A model generated the notes under the pieces. It did not search any database and was not told the origin of the DNA. It saw nothing but the letters and a program-made list of their open reading frames with translations. From contig JAEZAU010000218.1 of assembly GCA_023430325.1 (NCBI GenBank), forward strand, positions 1 through 6,617: a stretch of DNA of 6,617 nt, read 5' to 3'. The position numbers and the translations under genes are program-made. The stretch comes from Bacteroidota bacterium (GTDB lineage: Bacteria; Bacteroidota; Bacteroidia; Flavobacteriales_F; PHOS-HE28). This document shows, piece after piece, positions 1 through 5,292 of the stretch; within the stretch, counting starts at the first letter, position 1, and every line of letters starts with the position of its first letter.

Positions 1-441
1 CAGCTGTTCTGGAACAGTTCCGTAGGCGCACCTCTTGTCACCGGTTCACAATATGAAGTGGATGTGCGTGCCTTCAAGAACGGGCAGTGGTGCCCATGGG
101 GCGATGTCTGCACCCTGAACATCGGCACACCAGTGAACGGTGGTGGCCAGCAGCAGAGCGCATCGATCGAAGAGGAGGCTACCCTCAGCATGTGGCCCAA
201 TCCGAACCGTAGCGATCAGCTCTACCTCAGCCTTGGCGCGATCGAAGAGAACGTGACCACCGTTTCCGTGGAGATCCTCGATCTCAGTGGTAAACGCATG
301 ACAAGCCGCACGATCGCTGTGCAAGGTTCTCATCTCAACACGGTGATCGATCTGCAAGGTGAGATCGCCGCGGGCATGTACCTGGTTAACATCATCGCCG
401 GCGAGAAGATCTACACCGAGCGATTGGTGGTGCAGCCGTAA
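1..441 (+). CDS. C-terminal part of a secreted protein with T9SS type A sorting domain (5' end outside window)
   Basis: The frame is open from the first base to TAA at 439-441, so 146 C-terminal residues are visible and the start lies upstream. Residues 1 to about 50 (a GSQYEVDVRAF segment followed by a Cys-containing beta-strand pattern) resemble the end of a fibronectin type III-like module. A Gln/Ser-rich linker follows. The T9SS type A sorting domain begins near residue 65 (WPNP), continues through the ILDLSGKRM strand and a G-M-Y-L-V motif at 125-129, and ends in a basic/hydrophobic tail (TERLVVQP). In this family the domain directs Sec-exported proteins through the outer-membrane T9SS for release or surface anchoring. 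The catalytic or binding part is not in view, so no specific function can be given. Codon use looks like that of the neighbouring genes. A strong terminator follows 20 bases after the stop. Confidence 0.9.
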   Translation, partial: QLFWNSSVGAPLVTGSQYEVDVRAFKNGQWCPWGDVCTLNIGTPVNGGGQQQSASIEEEATLSMWPNPNRSDQLYLSLGAIEENVTTVSVEILDLSGKRMTSRTIAVQGSHLNTVIDLQGEIAAGMYLVNIIAGEKIYTERLVVQP

Positions 442-461
442 AGGACGTATGCATTGAAGAG

Positions 462-490
462 AAAAGGCCGCCCGATCGGGCGGCCTTTTT
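462..490 (+). terminator. Rho-independent terminator after the first secreted-protein gene
   Basis: Bases 462-489 are a perfect palindrome: AAAAGGCCGCCC, a GATC centre, then GGGCGGCCTTTT, followed by one more T and C. The GC-rich stem with a 3' T-tract fits an intrinsic terminator. It lies 20 bases after the TAA at 439-441. Because it is palindromic with A's on one side and T's on the other, it could work on both strands, but no convergent gene is evident here. Confidence 0.9.
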
Positions 491-751
491 CTTGACCAGA
501 TCTTAGTAGCCGATCTAGATCCATGTGAAGAACTATATTCATCATGAGCGATCCGGAATTCGATAAACGTGTCTATATATTCGTAACGAAGAGTGTGATC
601 GTAGGCCTTTGCTCTGGGCTCACGAAGTGCGGAAGGATCATTAAGCCTTCATGCCATGAGCCTGAATTCGGATATGTATACTGCGCTGTTGTTTGAGCAG
701 TTTATACAACTCTCTTTCTTTCCAATAATGCGCCTTTGCGCGCAACAAAAG

Positions 752-783
752 AAGCCCCCGGTGCTACGAACACCGAGGGCTTT
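752..783 (-). terminator. Terminator-like hairpin, better T-tract on the minus strand
   Basis: AAGCCC-C-CGGTG (752-763) pairs with CACCG-A-GGGCTT (771-782) around a 7-base loop, with one C/A mismatch. On the minus strand the stem is followed by CTTTTGTTG, a fair T-tract. On the plus strand only one further T follows. It therefore looks mainly like a minus-strand terminator, although both neighbouring genes lie on the plus strand. It might end a small minus-strand transcript, or act weakly in both directions. Confidence 0.6.
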
Positions 784-833
784 GGTCGCTCATGTTCCAC
801 CAACTCGCGAAAGAAGATGAATACAAGCTAGCA

Positions 834-841
834 CAAAGGTA
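834..841 (-). promoter_or_regulatory. Possible minus-strand Bacteroidota -7 box (TAccTTTG)
   Basis: The minus strand reads TACCTTTG here, an exact match to the Bacteroidota -7 consensus TAnnTTTG and the same octamer found before prfC. No TTTG-type -33 box is visible at the usual distance. Transcription from it would run toward the minus-strand terminator at 752-783, giving an RNA of roughly 80 bases with no meaningful reading frame. An 8-base match with four to six fixed positions can occur by chance. Confidence 0.25.
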
Positions 842-872
842 ACGCGCCTGCCTGGATGGCAGGCAGCGTTAC
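839..872. repeat. Long near-perfect inverted repeat (hairpin)
   Basis: GTAACGCGCCTGCC (839-852) is complementary to GGCAGGC-A-GCGTTAC (858-872), giving a 14-base-pair stem with one bulged A at 865 and a 5-base loop (TGGAT). It has no adjacent T-tract on either strand, so it does not look like an ordinary terminator. It may be a structured RNA element, a protein-binding site or a dispersed palindromic repeat. Its left edge overlaps the minus-strand TAccTTTG box. Confidence 0.7.
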
Positions 873-1047
873 AGCGCATCCATGGCGTCCATTCATGGAA
901 TGCCTCCGCACCGGCGCCGCGGATTTGAGGCATCGCATTAGCGCCACAAAGAAGACCGGATCGTGCCATCTGGGAAACAACACCGCTATATGCGGTGCCC
1001 GGCACTCGCATCAACATTGAACTTTGAACAACATGCTTTACCACACG

Positions 1048-2058
1048 ATGAATTGCAGGCAGCGGAGCAGTGGCTTACCACTCTGGCTCTGCGGGCTGCT
1101 GTTCATTATGCCCCTCCGCAGTGATGCGCAGAACCTCGTTTTCAACCACTCGTTCGAACTGTATGATACCTGTGCTGTGGTGAATGACGTGTACTACCCG
1201 GATACCGGCCCTCTGGGTTGGTTTTCAGCGGCTGGTACACCCGATCACATGATCAGTTGTTTGCCATATGGCCAGTTCAATAGTGTCCCATTGAATTTCG
1301 TGGCATTTCAGTATCCGCAGGATGGTGAGTGTTACGGACATGTGACAACCTATCGTGGAGTACCTCCTGATATCCGGGAATATTTCATGGTACACTTGAC
1401 CGAACCGTTGGTGATAGGAGAGCAATACCATGCCAGTTTTTATGCCAGTGTGGCTTGGGGTGGATATCCGATGAATCCACCCGTCTGGCTTTACACCAAT
1501 GGGATAGGAATGACCTTCACCACACAGCCAAGGCAATGGCATTTGAACGACCCTTACCCAACGCCATGGAATTTTGCTCAGGTCTATACTGAGGAAATGA
1601 TCATTGACACGATCGGCTGGACCTTGATTAGTGGCACGTTCGTCGCCGACAGTGCTTACCAGTATGTGATCCTGGGCAATTCCTTTGATAATGCCAATAC
1701 GGATACCATGCATATAGGTGGTCCTTTCGGCAATGCGCAGATAGGTGGAGTGCTTATTGACAACGTGTGCGTGAGTCCTGAATCTGAAGGCTGCGACATG
1801 GCAGTAACGATTGAGGAACGCCGAGGAAGTAACTGGCGCATTTATCCTAATCCCGCACAAGGATGGCTGGTGTTCAGCAACATCGGGCACGGGAAGCAGA
1901 TCATTGCAACAGACCTTCAAGGACGAACGATCTGGGAAGGAACAATGGGTGGAGACAGTATGCTGTTGGATGTGACCACCTGGCCGCGGGGCAGCTATCT
2001 GCTAAGGTGGGGAGATAAGGATGGAGAGGGTTGGTTCAAGCGCATATTAACGGAATAG
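1048..2058 (+). CDS. Secreted protein with T9SS type A sorting domain (first paralogue of tandem array)
   Basis: This encodes 336 residues from ATG at 1048. That start gives a good signal peptide (basic MNCRQR, a hydrophobic core of residues 10-23, cleavage near SDA|Q at 27/28) and matches the length of the paralogue at 2388. ATG 1033 or TTG 1024 would add 5 or 8 residues before it. The mature part opens QNLVFNHSFE...DTC, a pattern common in secreted Bacteroidota proteins, followed by a probable beta-sandwich ending at DNVCVSP. Conserved blocks shared with the paralogue include LPYG.FN..PLNF and GWTLxSGxFVADSAxQYV, plus five conserved cysteines. The sorting domain runs from YPNPA (266-270) through RGSYLLRW (314-321) to the C-terminus. 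The fold may be galactose-binding or jelly-roll-like, but that is inference and no ligand or activity is known. GAACTTTG at 1019-1026, one base off TAnnTTTG, ends 21 bases before the start and could be its -7 box. Confidence 0.87.
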   Translation: MNCRQRSSGLPLWLCGLLFIMPLRSDAQNLVFNHSFELYDTCAVVNDVYYPDTGPLGWFSAAGTPDHMISCLPYGQFNSVPLNFVAFQYPQDGECYGHVTTYRGVPPDIREYFMVHLTEPLVIGEQYHASFYASVAWGGYPMNPPVWLYTNGIGMTFTTQPRQWHLNDPYPTPWNFAQVYTEEMIIDTIGWTLISGTFVADSAYQYVILGNSFDNANTDTMHIGGPFGNAQIGGVLIDNVCVSPESEGCDMAVTIEERRGSNWRIYPNPAQGWLVFSNIGHGKQIIATDLQGRTIWEGTMGGDSMLLDVTTWPRGSYLLRWGDKDGEGWFKRILTE

Positions 2059-2067
2059 CAAAGGTCC

Positions 2068-2100
2068 GGTCTTTCGATGTACACGAAAAAACGAAAGACC
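2068..2100 (+). repeat. Hairpin directly before the truncated middle gene
   Basis: GGTCTTTCG (2068-2076) is an exact inverted repeat of CGAAAGACC (2092-2100), a 9-base-pair stem with an A-rich 15-base loop. It starts 9 bases after the stop of the upstream gene and ends at the base before ATG 2101. There is no 3' T-tract, so a terminator role is doubtful. It could protect the upstream mRNA 3' end or block translation of the downstream remnant. Confidence 0.6.
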
Positions 2101-2328
2101 ATGAAAGAGAATAGGAGTTTCAGGTCAGTGATGCTGGCCGTAGCAATACTCATCCTTCAACACGGATGGGCGCAGGTGCTGGATGCTGTAGGATGTTTGC
2201 TGTGGCAAGGCCGGATCGCCAACGACCGCTGGGTGCTGGATGTGGGGTCTTGGGCGCGCGGTGCCTATGTGTTGCGCATGGCGCATCGCGGTAGGATGGA
2301 AACACATGTGTTCGTATTGATCGAATGA
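2101..2328 (+). pseudogene. Internally deleted T9SS cargo gene: signal peptide joined to half a sorting domain
   Basis: The intact frame is 75 residues from ATG 2101 to TGA 2326-2328. Residues 1-24 form a good signal peptide (MKENRSFR, hydrophobic 10-19, GWA|Q cleavage). Residues 25-75 start directly at the QVLDA strand of a T9SS sorting domain. They align without gaps to the last 51 residues of the gene at 2388: by my count 38/51 residues and 129/156 bases (with stop) match. The roughly 240-residue mature region and the YPNPA motif that opens the sorting domain are missing. The family's signal peptides end in GCGCAG codons and the sorting-domain strand begins at GCACAG, so an in-frame deletion at this short homology would produce exactly this product. 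Changes such as K to V, R to C and R to L at sites that match the sorting-domain pattern in the paralogue suggest relaxed constraint. A functional 51-residue secreted peptide cannot be excluded. ATG 2077 is possible but lies inside the hairpin loop. Confidence 0.65.
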
Positions 2329-2370
2329 ACGCATTGTTCTGGTCCTTTAGAGAAACCAACAAATTGATCC
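2170..2370 (+). repeat. Direct repeat copy A (matches 3237-3439)
   Basis: This copy starts at GCGCAG, covers the last 51 codons and stop of the truncated gene, and continues about 42 bases into the downstream spacer. The coding part is about 83% identical to copy B with no gaps. The spacer part is also clearly alignable (both contain GGTCCTTT and GAAAC, then an AAATTTGA- or AAATTGA-like run). Similarity past the stop codons shows that the duplicated unit included the 3' flank. Confidence 0.8.
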
Positions 2371-2387
2371 ATCATTATGACCCCGCC

Positions 2388-3395
2388 ATGAAGCCATCAT
2401 CTCATACCGGCCTCGGCATCGTGCTACGCTGCCTGTGGTTTGTCGCATTTCTCCGCTGTGAAGCGCAGAACCTGATACCCAACGCGGGGTTCGAAGAAGC
2501 GGATACCTGTTCCAGCATGGGCTTCGGAATTGAAGGACCACTCTATTGGTTCAGTGCCAATGGGAGCCCCGATCATCTGCAAAGCTGTTTGCCCTATGGT
2601 GCATTCAATGGGCTGCCTTTGAATTTTCACACCTTTCAAGCACCGTTCGAAGGAGCCTCTTGTGTAGGCATCTATACCTACGTTCAGAATGGACTAGCCG
2701 AATACCGAGAATGGATCATGGCTCCGTTGCTGGAACCCTTGGTGGTGGGCCAGACTTACTGCAGCTTCCGTGCGAACGCAGGATTCGGCGGCAATGCCCA
2801 GTATCCGCACATCTGGTTGGCCAGCGACAAGGTCGGCATGCGATTCACCATTATGGCGGATCCACCGTGGACGGTAAATGACCCCTTCCCGGTTCCGCCC
2901 AATCAAGCACACATCACCTACCCGGAGATCCTTACGGATACGATGGGCTGGACTTTGGTGAGCGGAAGCTTTGTGGCTGACAGCGCCTTCCAGTATGTGA
3001 TGATCGGACAGTTCTTCAGCAATTTCCTTACCGATACACTGCATTTCGCAGCGGCTGAATCCGTCTTCCCATGGTATCCACGCGGATACACCTTGGTGGA
3101 TGCAGTGTGTGTTTCGCCCAACCCGGATGGTTGTGATCTGGGCCTCGGGATCGGAGAGGCACCAGCCATAGGCCCGGTACTTTATCCTAATCCTGCGCAA
3201 AACCATTTGATGGTGGGAGGTCGTGCGGGTGCTGAAGCACAGGTGTTGGATGCTATGGGGCGCTTGCGGTGGCAGGGGCGGATCACAGGCGATCGCTGGG
3301 TGCTGGAGGTGGACTCTTGGGCGCGCGGTGCCTATGTGTTGCGCATAACGCATCGCGGTAGGTTAGAAACGCACAAGTTCTTATTGACCGAATGA
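2388..3395 (+). CDS. Secreted protein with T9SS type A sorting domain (second full paralogue of tandem array)
   Basis: This encodes 335 residues from ATG 2388. The start gives a signal peptide (MKPSSHT, hydrophobic 9-22, CEA|Q cleavage at 26/27). An in-frame ATG at 2325 overlapping the previous stop would add 21 residues before it and spoil the signal peptide. The mature region opens QNLIPNAGFEEADTC and follows the 1048 gene through most of its length: SANGSPDH, SCLPYGAFNGLPLNF, a REWIMAPLLEPLVVGQTY block, DTMGWTLVSGSFVADSAFQYV and AVCVSP, with the same five conserved cysteines plus one extra at TYC. YPNPA starts at residue 266, as in the paralogue. RGAYVLR lies at 313-319, and the tail is THKFLLTE. 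The role is unknown; it is probably a surface or released protein with a beta-sandwich, perhaps sugar-binding (inference). It lies 59 bases after the remnant, with no terminator between, so the three may be co-transcribed. Confidence 0.87.
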   Translation: MKPSSHTGLGIVLRCLWFVAFLRCEAQNLIPNAGFEEADTCSSMGFGIEGPLYWFSANGSPDHLQSCLPYGAFNGLPLNFHTFQAPFEGASCVGIYTYVQNGLAEYREWIMAPLLEPLVVGQTYCSFRANAGFGGNAQYPHIWLASDKVGMRFTIMADPPWTVNDPFPVPPNQAHITYPEILTDTMGWTLVSGSFVADSAFQYVMIGQFFSNFLTDTLHFAAAESVFPWYPRGYTLVDAVCVSPNPDGCDLGLGIGEAPAIGPVLYPNPAQNHLMVGGRAGAEAQVLDAMGRLRWQGRITGDRWVLEVDSWARGAYVLRITHRGRLETHKFLLTE

Positions 3396-3439
3396 AAGCA
3401 TCGTTCCGGTCCTTTCAGTGAAACAACCAAATTTGAACC
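3237..3439 (+). repeat. Direct repeat copy B (matches 2170-2370)
   Basis: This is the 3' end of the second full paralogue from GCACAG through the stop, plus about 44 bases of downstream spacer. A nine-base word GAAGCACAG at 3234-3242 nearly equals GAAGCGCAG at 2460-2468, where the same gene's signal peptide ends. The gene therefore carries internally the short homology that could generate a truncated form like the one at 2101-2328. Confidence 0.8.
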
Positions 3440-3744
3440 TCCGCAGGGTCTCCGCTTCGGGACTCTGCGCTAACGTAATGAACCACTGCCTTCAAGAACC
3501 CTTGTGATGTATGACATCTGATCTACAGAATTTGTACACGCCCTGCCTATACACATGATGTAACTAGATCTCCGTAATACATCGATCGAACAATTGTTGT
3601 TGATGATGAATACCGGTTTCTTTCAGTTGATCTATTGTGATCCTTCTATAGCCATTGAGAACAAGCATTGGAAGACCGTTGGTATTCCCACCAACGCAGA
3701 AGCCCCGCCCATCGGCGGGGCTTCTGCGTTCTGCAATGATCAAG
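3396..3744. other. Non-coding spacer between converging genes
   Basis: About 350 bases separate the stop of the second paralogue from the stop of the minus-strand dehydrogenase. The first 44 bases belong to direct repeat B. An imperfect hairpin at 3442-3469 (CGCAGG...CTCTGCG) has no T-tract and is not called as a terminator. From about 3480 to 3690 the sequence is more AT-rich and shows no gene I can support. The clear feature is the strong terminator at 3693-3730. Confidence 0.6.
3693..3730. terminator. Strong bidirectional terminator between converging genes
   Basis: AACGCAGAAGCCCCGCC (3693-3709) pairs perfectly over 17 bases with GGCGGGGCTTCTGCGTT (3714-3730) around a CATC loop. It lies 14 bases past the stop of the minus-strand dehydrogenase and about 300 bases past the plus-strand paralogue, so it can end transcription from both sides. 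Neither side has a long T-run beyond the stem; the stem's own TT ends and GC-rich core are the support. Confidence 0.85.
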
Positions 3745-5157
3745 TCACCGGACCACGCTTATCGTTCTTCTCGCAAGCATCGATCCGTTATCATCCAATA
3801 GCATCACGCCAAACACGCCTTCATTCAACCGATCCGTGGCCACCTCGATCCGGTGATCAACGGCACTCAAGGATCTTTCCATCACGATCCGTCCTGCGGC
3901 ATCGATCATCCGGAGGCTGCGGACATTGCGAAGATCTCCTTCAATAGTGAACCGGTCCTTCGCTGGCACAGGATAGATGTTCAAAGGCAGGTCATTTTGA
4001 TCGGCCATGCCAACGGTCATCGGATCCACCAGGCGATAGAGGATGCCATCATCGGTATGCCCCACGTAGAGCTCGTTGTTCACATCCTCAGCCATCACGG
4101 TGAAACCCAAGCCCTGGTTCTCCATCAGTTGTTCGTTCACCCAGCCACCAACGCCATCAGGTGTCAGCGACCAGATGCCGCCCATGCAATAATCGGTGTA
4201 CAGATAATGACCGTACAGCGTTGGGAACTCGGTGCCACGGTAAACGCGGCCTCCGATCACCGAGCACCATGGGCCGTTGGGTTGTACCGCGATCGGCGCC
4301 ACATATTGATCGGATTGAGCGCAACCATCCGTATTGAAAGGCACCAGCCCTTCGTAGCACCGCCAGCCGAAATTGGGGTGGCTGGTGAAAAGATCACCTG
4401 CCGGCCATATATCCACCTCTTCCCATGCGTTCTGGCCAACGTCGCCGATCCATAGATCACCGGTAAGCGCATCGAAACCGAAACGCCATGGATTCCTCAG
4501 CCCTGACGCGAAGATCTCGGGCATGGTATCGGGGCTCATGCTGCTCGCAAAAGGATTGTCCGCCGGAATGGTGTAGCCGGTGCCATCTTCGGTGATCGCA
4601 ATGCGTAGGATGTCACCCAGCGGATCGGAAAGGTCCTGTGCATTGTTCTGTGGATCGCCGCCGCTACCTCCATCGCCCAGGCCGATGTACAGATATCCGT
4701 CAGGGCCGAATTCGATCTCGCCTCCATTATGGTTTCCAAAAGGCTGGGGCCATTCGAACAGGACCACGGCACTGGCCGGATCGGCCCTGTACGGATCGCT
4801 GTCAGAGACACGGTAGCGCGCCACCCGGCTCTTGAGACCACCCGCGTTGATGGTATAATGCACATAGAAGAAGCCGTTCTGCTCATAGTTCGGGTCGAAG
4901 GCCAGGCCAAGAAGGCCCTGCTCACCACCAAAGGTCACGGTAAGCGTAAGGAACGTATCGGCCCGCAGCACCTCGTTCTCCACGATACGGATGGTACCCG
5001 TTTGCAGCGCACAGAAGATCCGTTCATCGCCCGCATGCGCAATGTCCACAATGTCCGGCAGGCCCGATGTTACGGGAATGAGATCCACGGAAAGCTGCCC
5101 CTTCGCAGAAACTGCCAGTAGCGGAAAGGACGAAAAAAGAAGTAGTCGTTTGATCAT
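3745..5157 (-). CDS. Secreted glucose/sorbosone dehydrogenase-family protein (PQQ-type beta-propeller) with T9SS sorting domain
   Basis: This encodes 470 residues from ATG at 5157-5155 to TGA at 3747-3745. That start gives a signal peptide (MIKR, hydrophobic 5-16, cleavage near AKG|Q at 20/21). The upstream in-frame ATG at 5247 would run through the promoter box. Residues about 25-378 match the glucose/sorbosone dehydrogenase family, six-bladed propellers that oxidise aldose sugars with PQQ and calcium in characterised members. Family motifs are GEQGLLGLAFDPNY (78-91), NHNGGEIEFGPDGYLYIGLGDGG (142-164; H143 corresponds to the catalytic His), GLRNPWRFGFD (219-229) and GDVGQNAWEEV (238-248). 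The sorting domain begins at YPVPA (395-399) and ends at TISVVR. Val replaces the usual Asn of YPNPA. Many Bacteroidota proteins with this domain are uncharacterised, so PQQ use and the sugar substrate are inferred. The gene is transcribed alone, divergent from prfC. Confidence 0.92.
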   Translation of the reverse strand: MIKRLLLFSSFPLLAVSAKGQLSVDLIPVTSGLPDIVDIAHAGDERIFCALQTGTIRIVENEVLRADTFLTLTVTFGGEQGLLGLAFDPNYEQNGFFYVHYTINAGGLKSRVARYRVSDSDPYRADPASAVVLFEWPQPFGNHNGGEIEFGPDGYLYIGLGDGGSGGDPQNNAQDLSDPLGDILRIAITEDGTGYTIPADNPFASSMSPDTMPEIFASGLRNPWRFGFDALTGDLWIGDVGQNAWEEVDIWPAGDLFTSHPNFGWRCYEGLVPFNTDGCAQSDQYVAPIAVQPNGPWCSVIGGRVYRGTEFPTLYGHYLYTDYCMGGIWSLTPDGVGGWVNEQLMENQGLGFTVMAEDVNNELYVGHTDDGILYRLVDPMTVGMADQNDLPLNIYPVPAKDRFTIEGDLRNVRSLRMIDAAGRIVMERSLSAVDHRIEVATDRLNEGVFGVMLLDDNGSMLARRTISVVR

Positions 5158-5178
5158 CTTGAAGGTTCGTATCAGTAC

Positions 5179-5186
5179 CAAAGTTA
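5179..5186 (-). promoter_or_regulatory. Promoter -7 box of the dehydrogenase gene (TAacTTTG)
   Basis: The minus strand reads TAACTTTG, an exact match to the Bacteroidota TAnnTTTG box, ending 21 bases before ATG 5157. This short leader, similar to the one before prfC, supports both the promoter and the start choice. No clear TTTG -33 element is visible at the expected distance. No Shine-Dalgarno sequence is seen before the start, as is usual in this phylum. Confidence 0.6.
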
Positions 5187-5262
5187 TCGATGGCGCGGTC
5201 CGTTCCCATCGGCAGGCATCCATTACCTGACGCCGATCGGATCTCATTGGACTGCGAAAAGG

Positions 5263-5270
5263 TACCTTTG
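5263..5270 (+). promoter_or_regulatory. Promoter -7 box of prfC (TAccTTTG)
   Basis: TACCTTTG matches the Bacteroidota TAnnTTTG box and ends 22 bases before the prfC ATG at 5293. A TTG at 5247-5249 lies only 13 bases upstream, too close for a standard -33 element. The leader would be short and has no obvious Shine-Dalgarno sequence. Confidence 0.6.
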
Positions 5271-5292
5271 CCGCCCCGTTCTCAGCCCCACC

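Larger units (their letters stand above)
491..1047. other. Long non-coding stretch with several hairpins
   Basis: About 550 bases lie between the first terminator and the chosen start of the next gene. I see no convincing gene. The left part (491-750) looks more AT-rich than the genes and holds one 50-codon reading frame at 544-696 with no recognisable features. A terminator-like hairpin sits at 752-782. A long hairpin lies at 839-872 and a weaker one at 900-933 (ATGCCTC pairing with GAGGCAT around a GC-rich core). A minus-strand TAccTTTG box lies at 834-841. No tRNA or rRNA pattern was recognised. The stretch could be a 5' regulatory region for the gene at 1048, a site of small-RNA transcription, or decayed sequence. 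Confidence 0.6.

Noticed and set aside
790..1044. 84-codon minus-strand reading frame in the non-coding stretch
   Set aside because: It runs through the hairpins at 839-872 and 900-933, has no recognisable motif, and starts inside the next gene's leader.
1225..1920. 231-codon minus-strand reading frame
   Set aside because: It is antisense to the first array gene, which has a signal peptide, family motifs and a sorting domain; the antisense translation resembles nothing.
2325..2387. N-terminal extension of the second paralogue to ATG 2325
   Set aside because: The extension lies in the duplicated 3' flank of the preceding remnant and would bury the signal peptide; ATG 2388 gives the same length as the paralogue.
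2694..3353. 219-codon minus-strand reading frame
   Set aside because: It is antisense to the second paralogue and has no supporting motif or promoter.
3442..3469. Imperfect hairpin after the second paralogue considered as a terminator
   Set aside because: The stem needs a two-base bulge and a wobble pair, and no T-tract follows; a much stronger terminator lies at 3693-3730.
3594..3947. 117-codon plus-strand reading frame
   Set aside because: It reads through the perfect terminator at 3693-3730 and then antisense into the dehydrogenase gene. It starts with a non-ATG codon and has no motif.
3853..4455. 200-codon plus-strand reading frame
   Set aside because: It is antisense to the dehydrogenase propeller coding region, a shadow of real codon bias.
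5158..5247. N-terminal extension of the dehydrogenase to ATG 5247
   Set aside because: It would place 30 polar residues before a clean signal peptide and would overlap the TAACTTTG promoter box.
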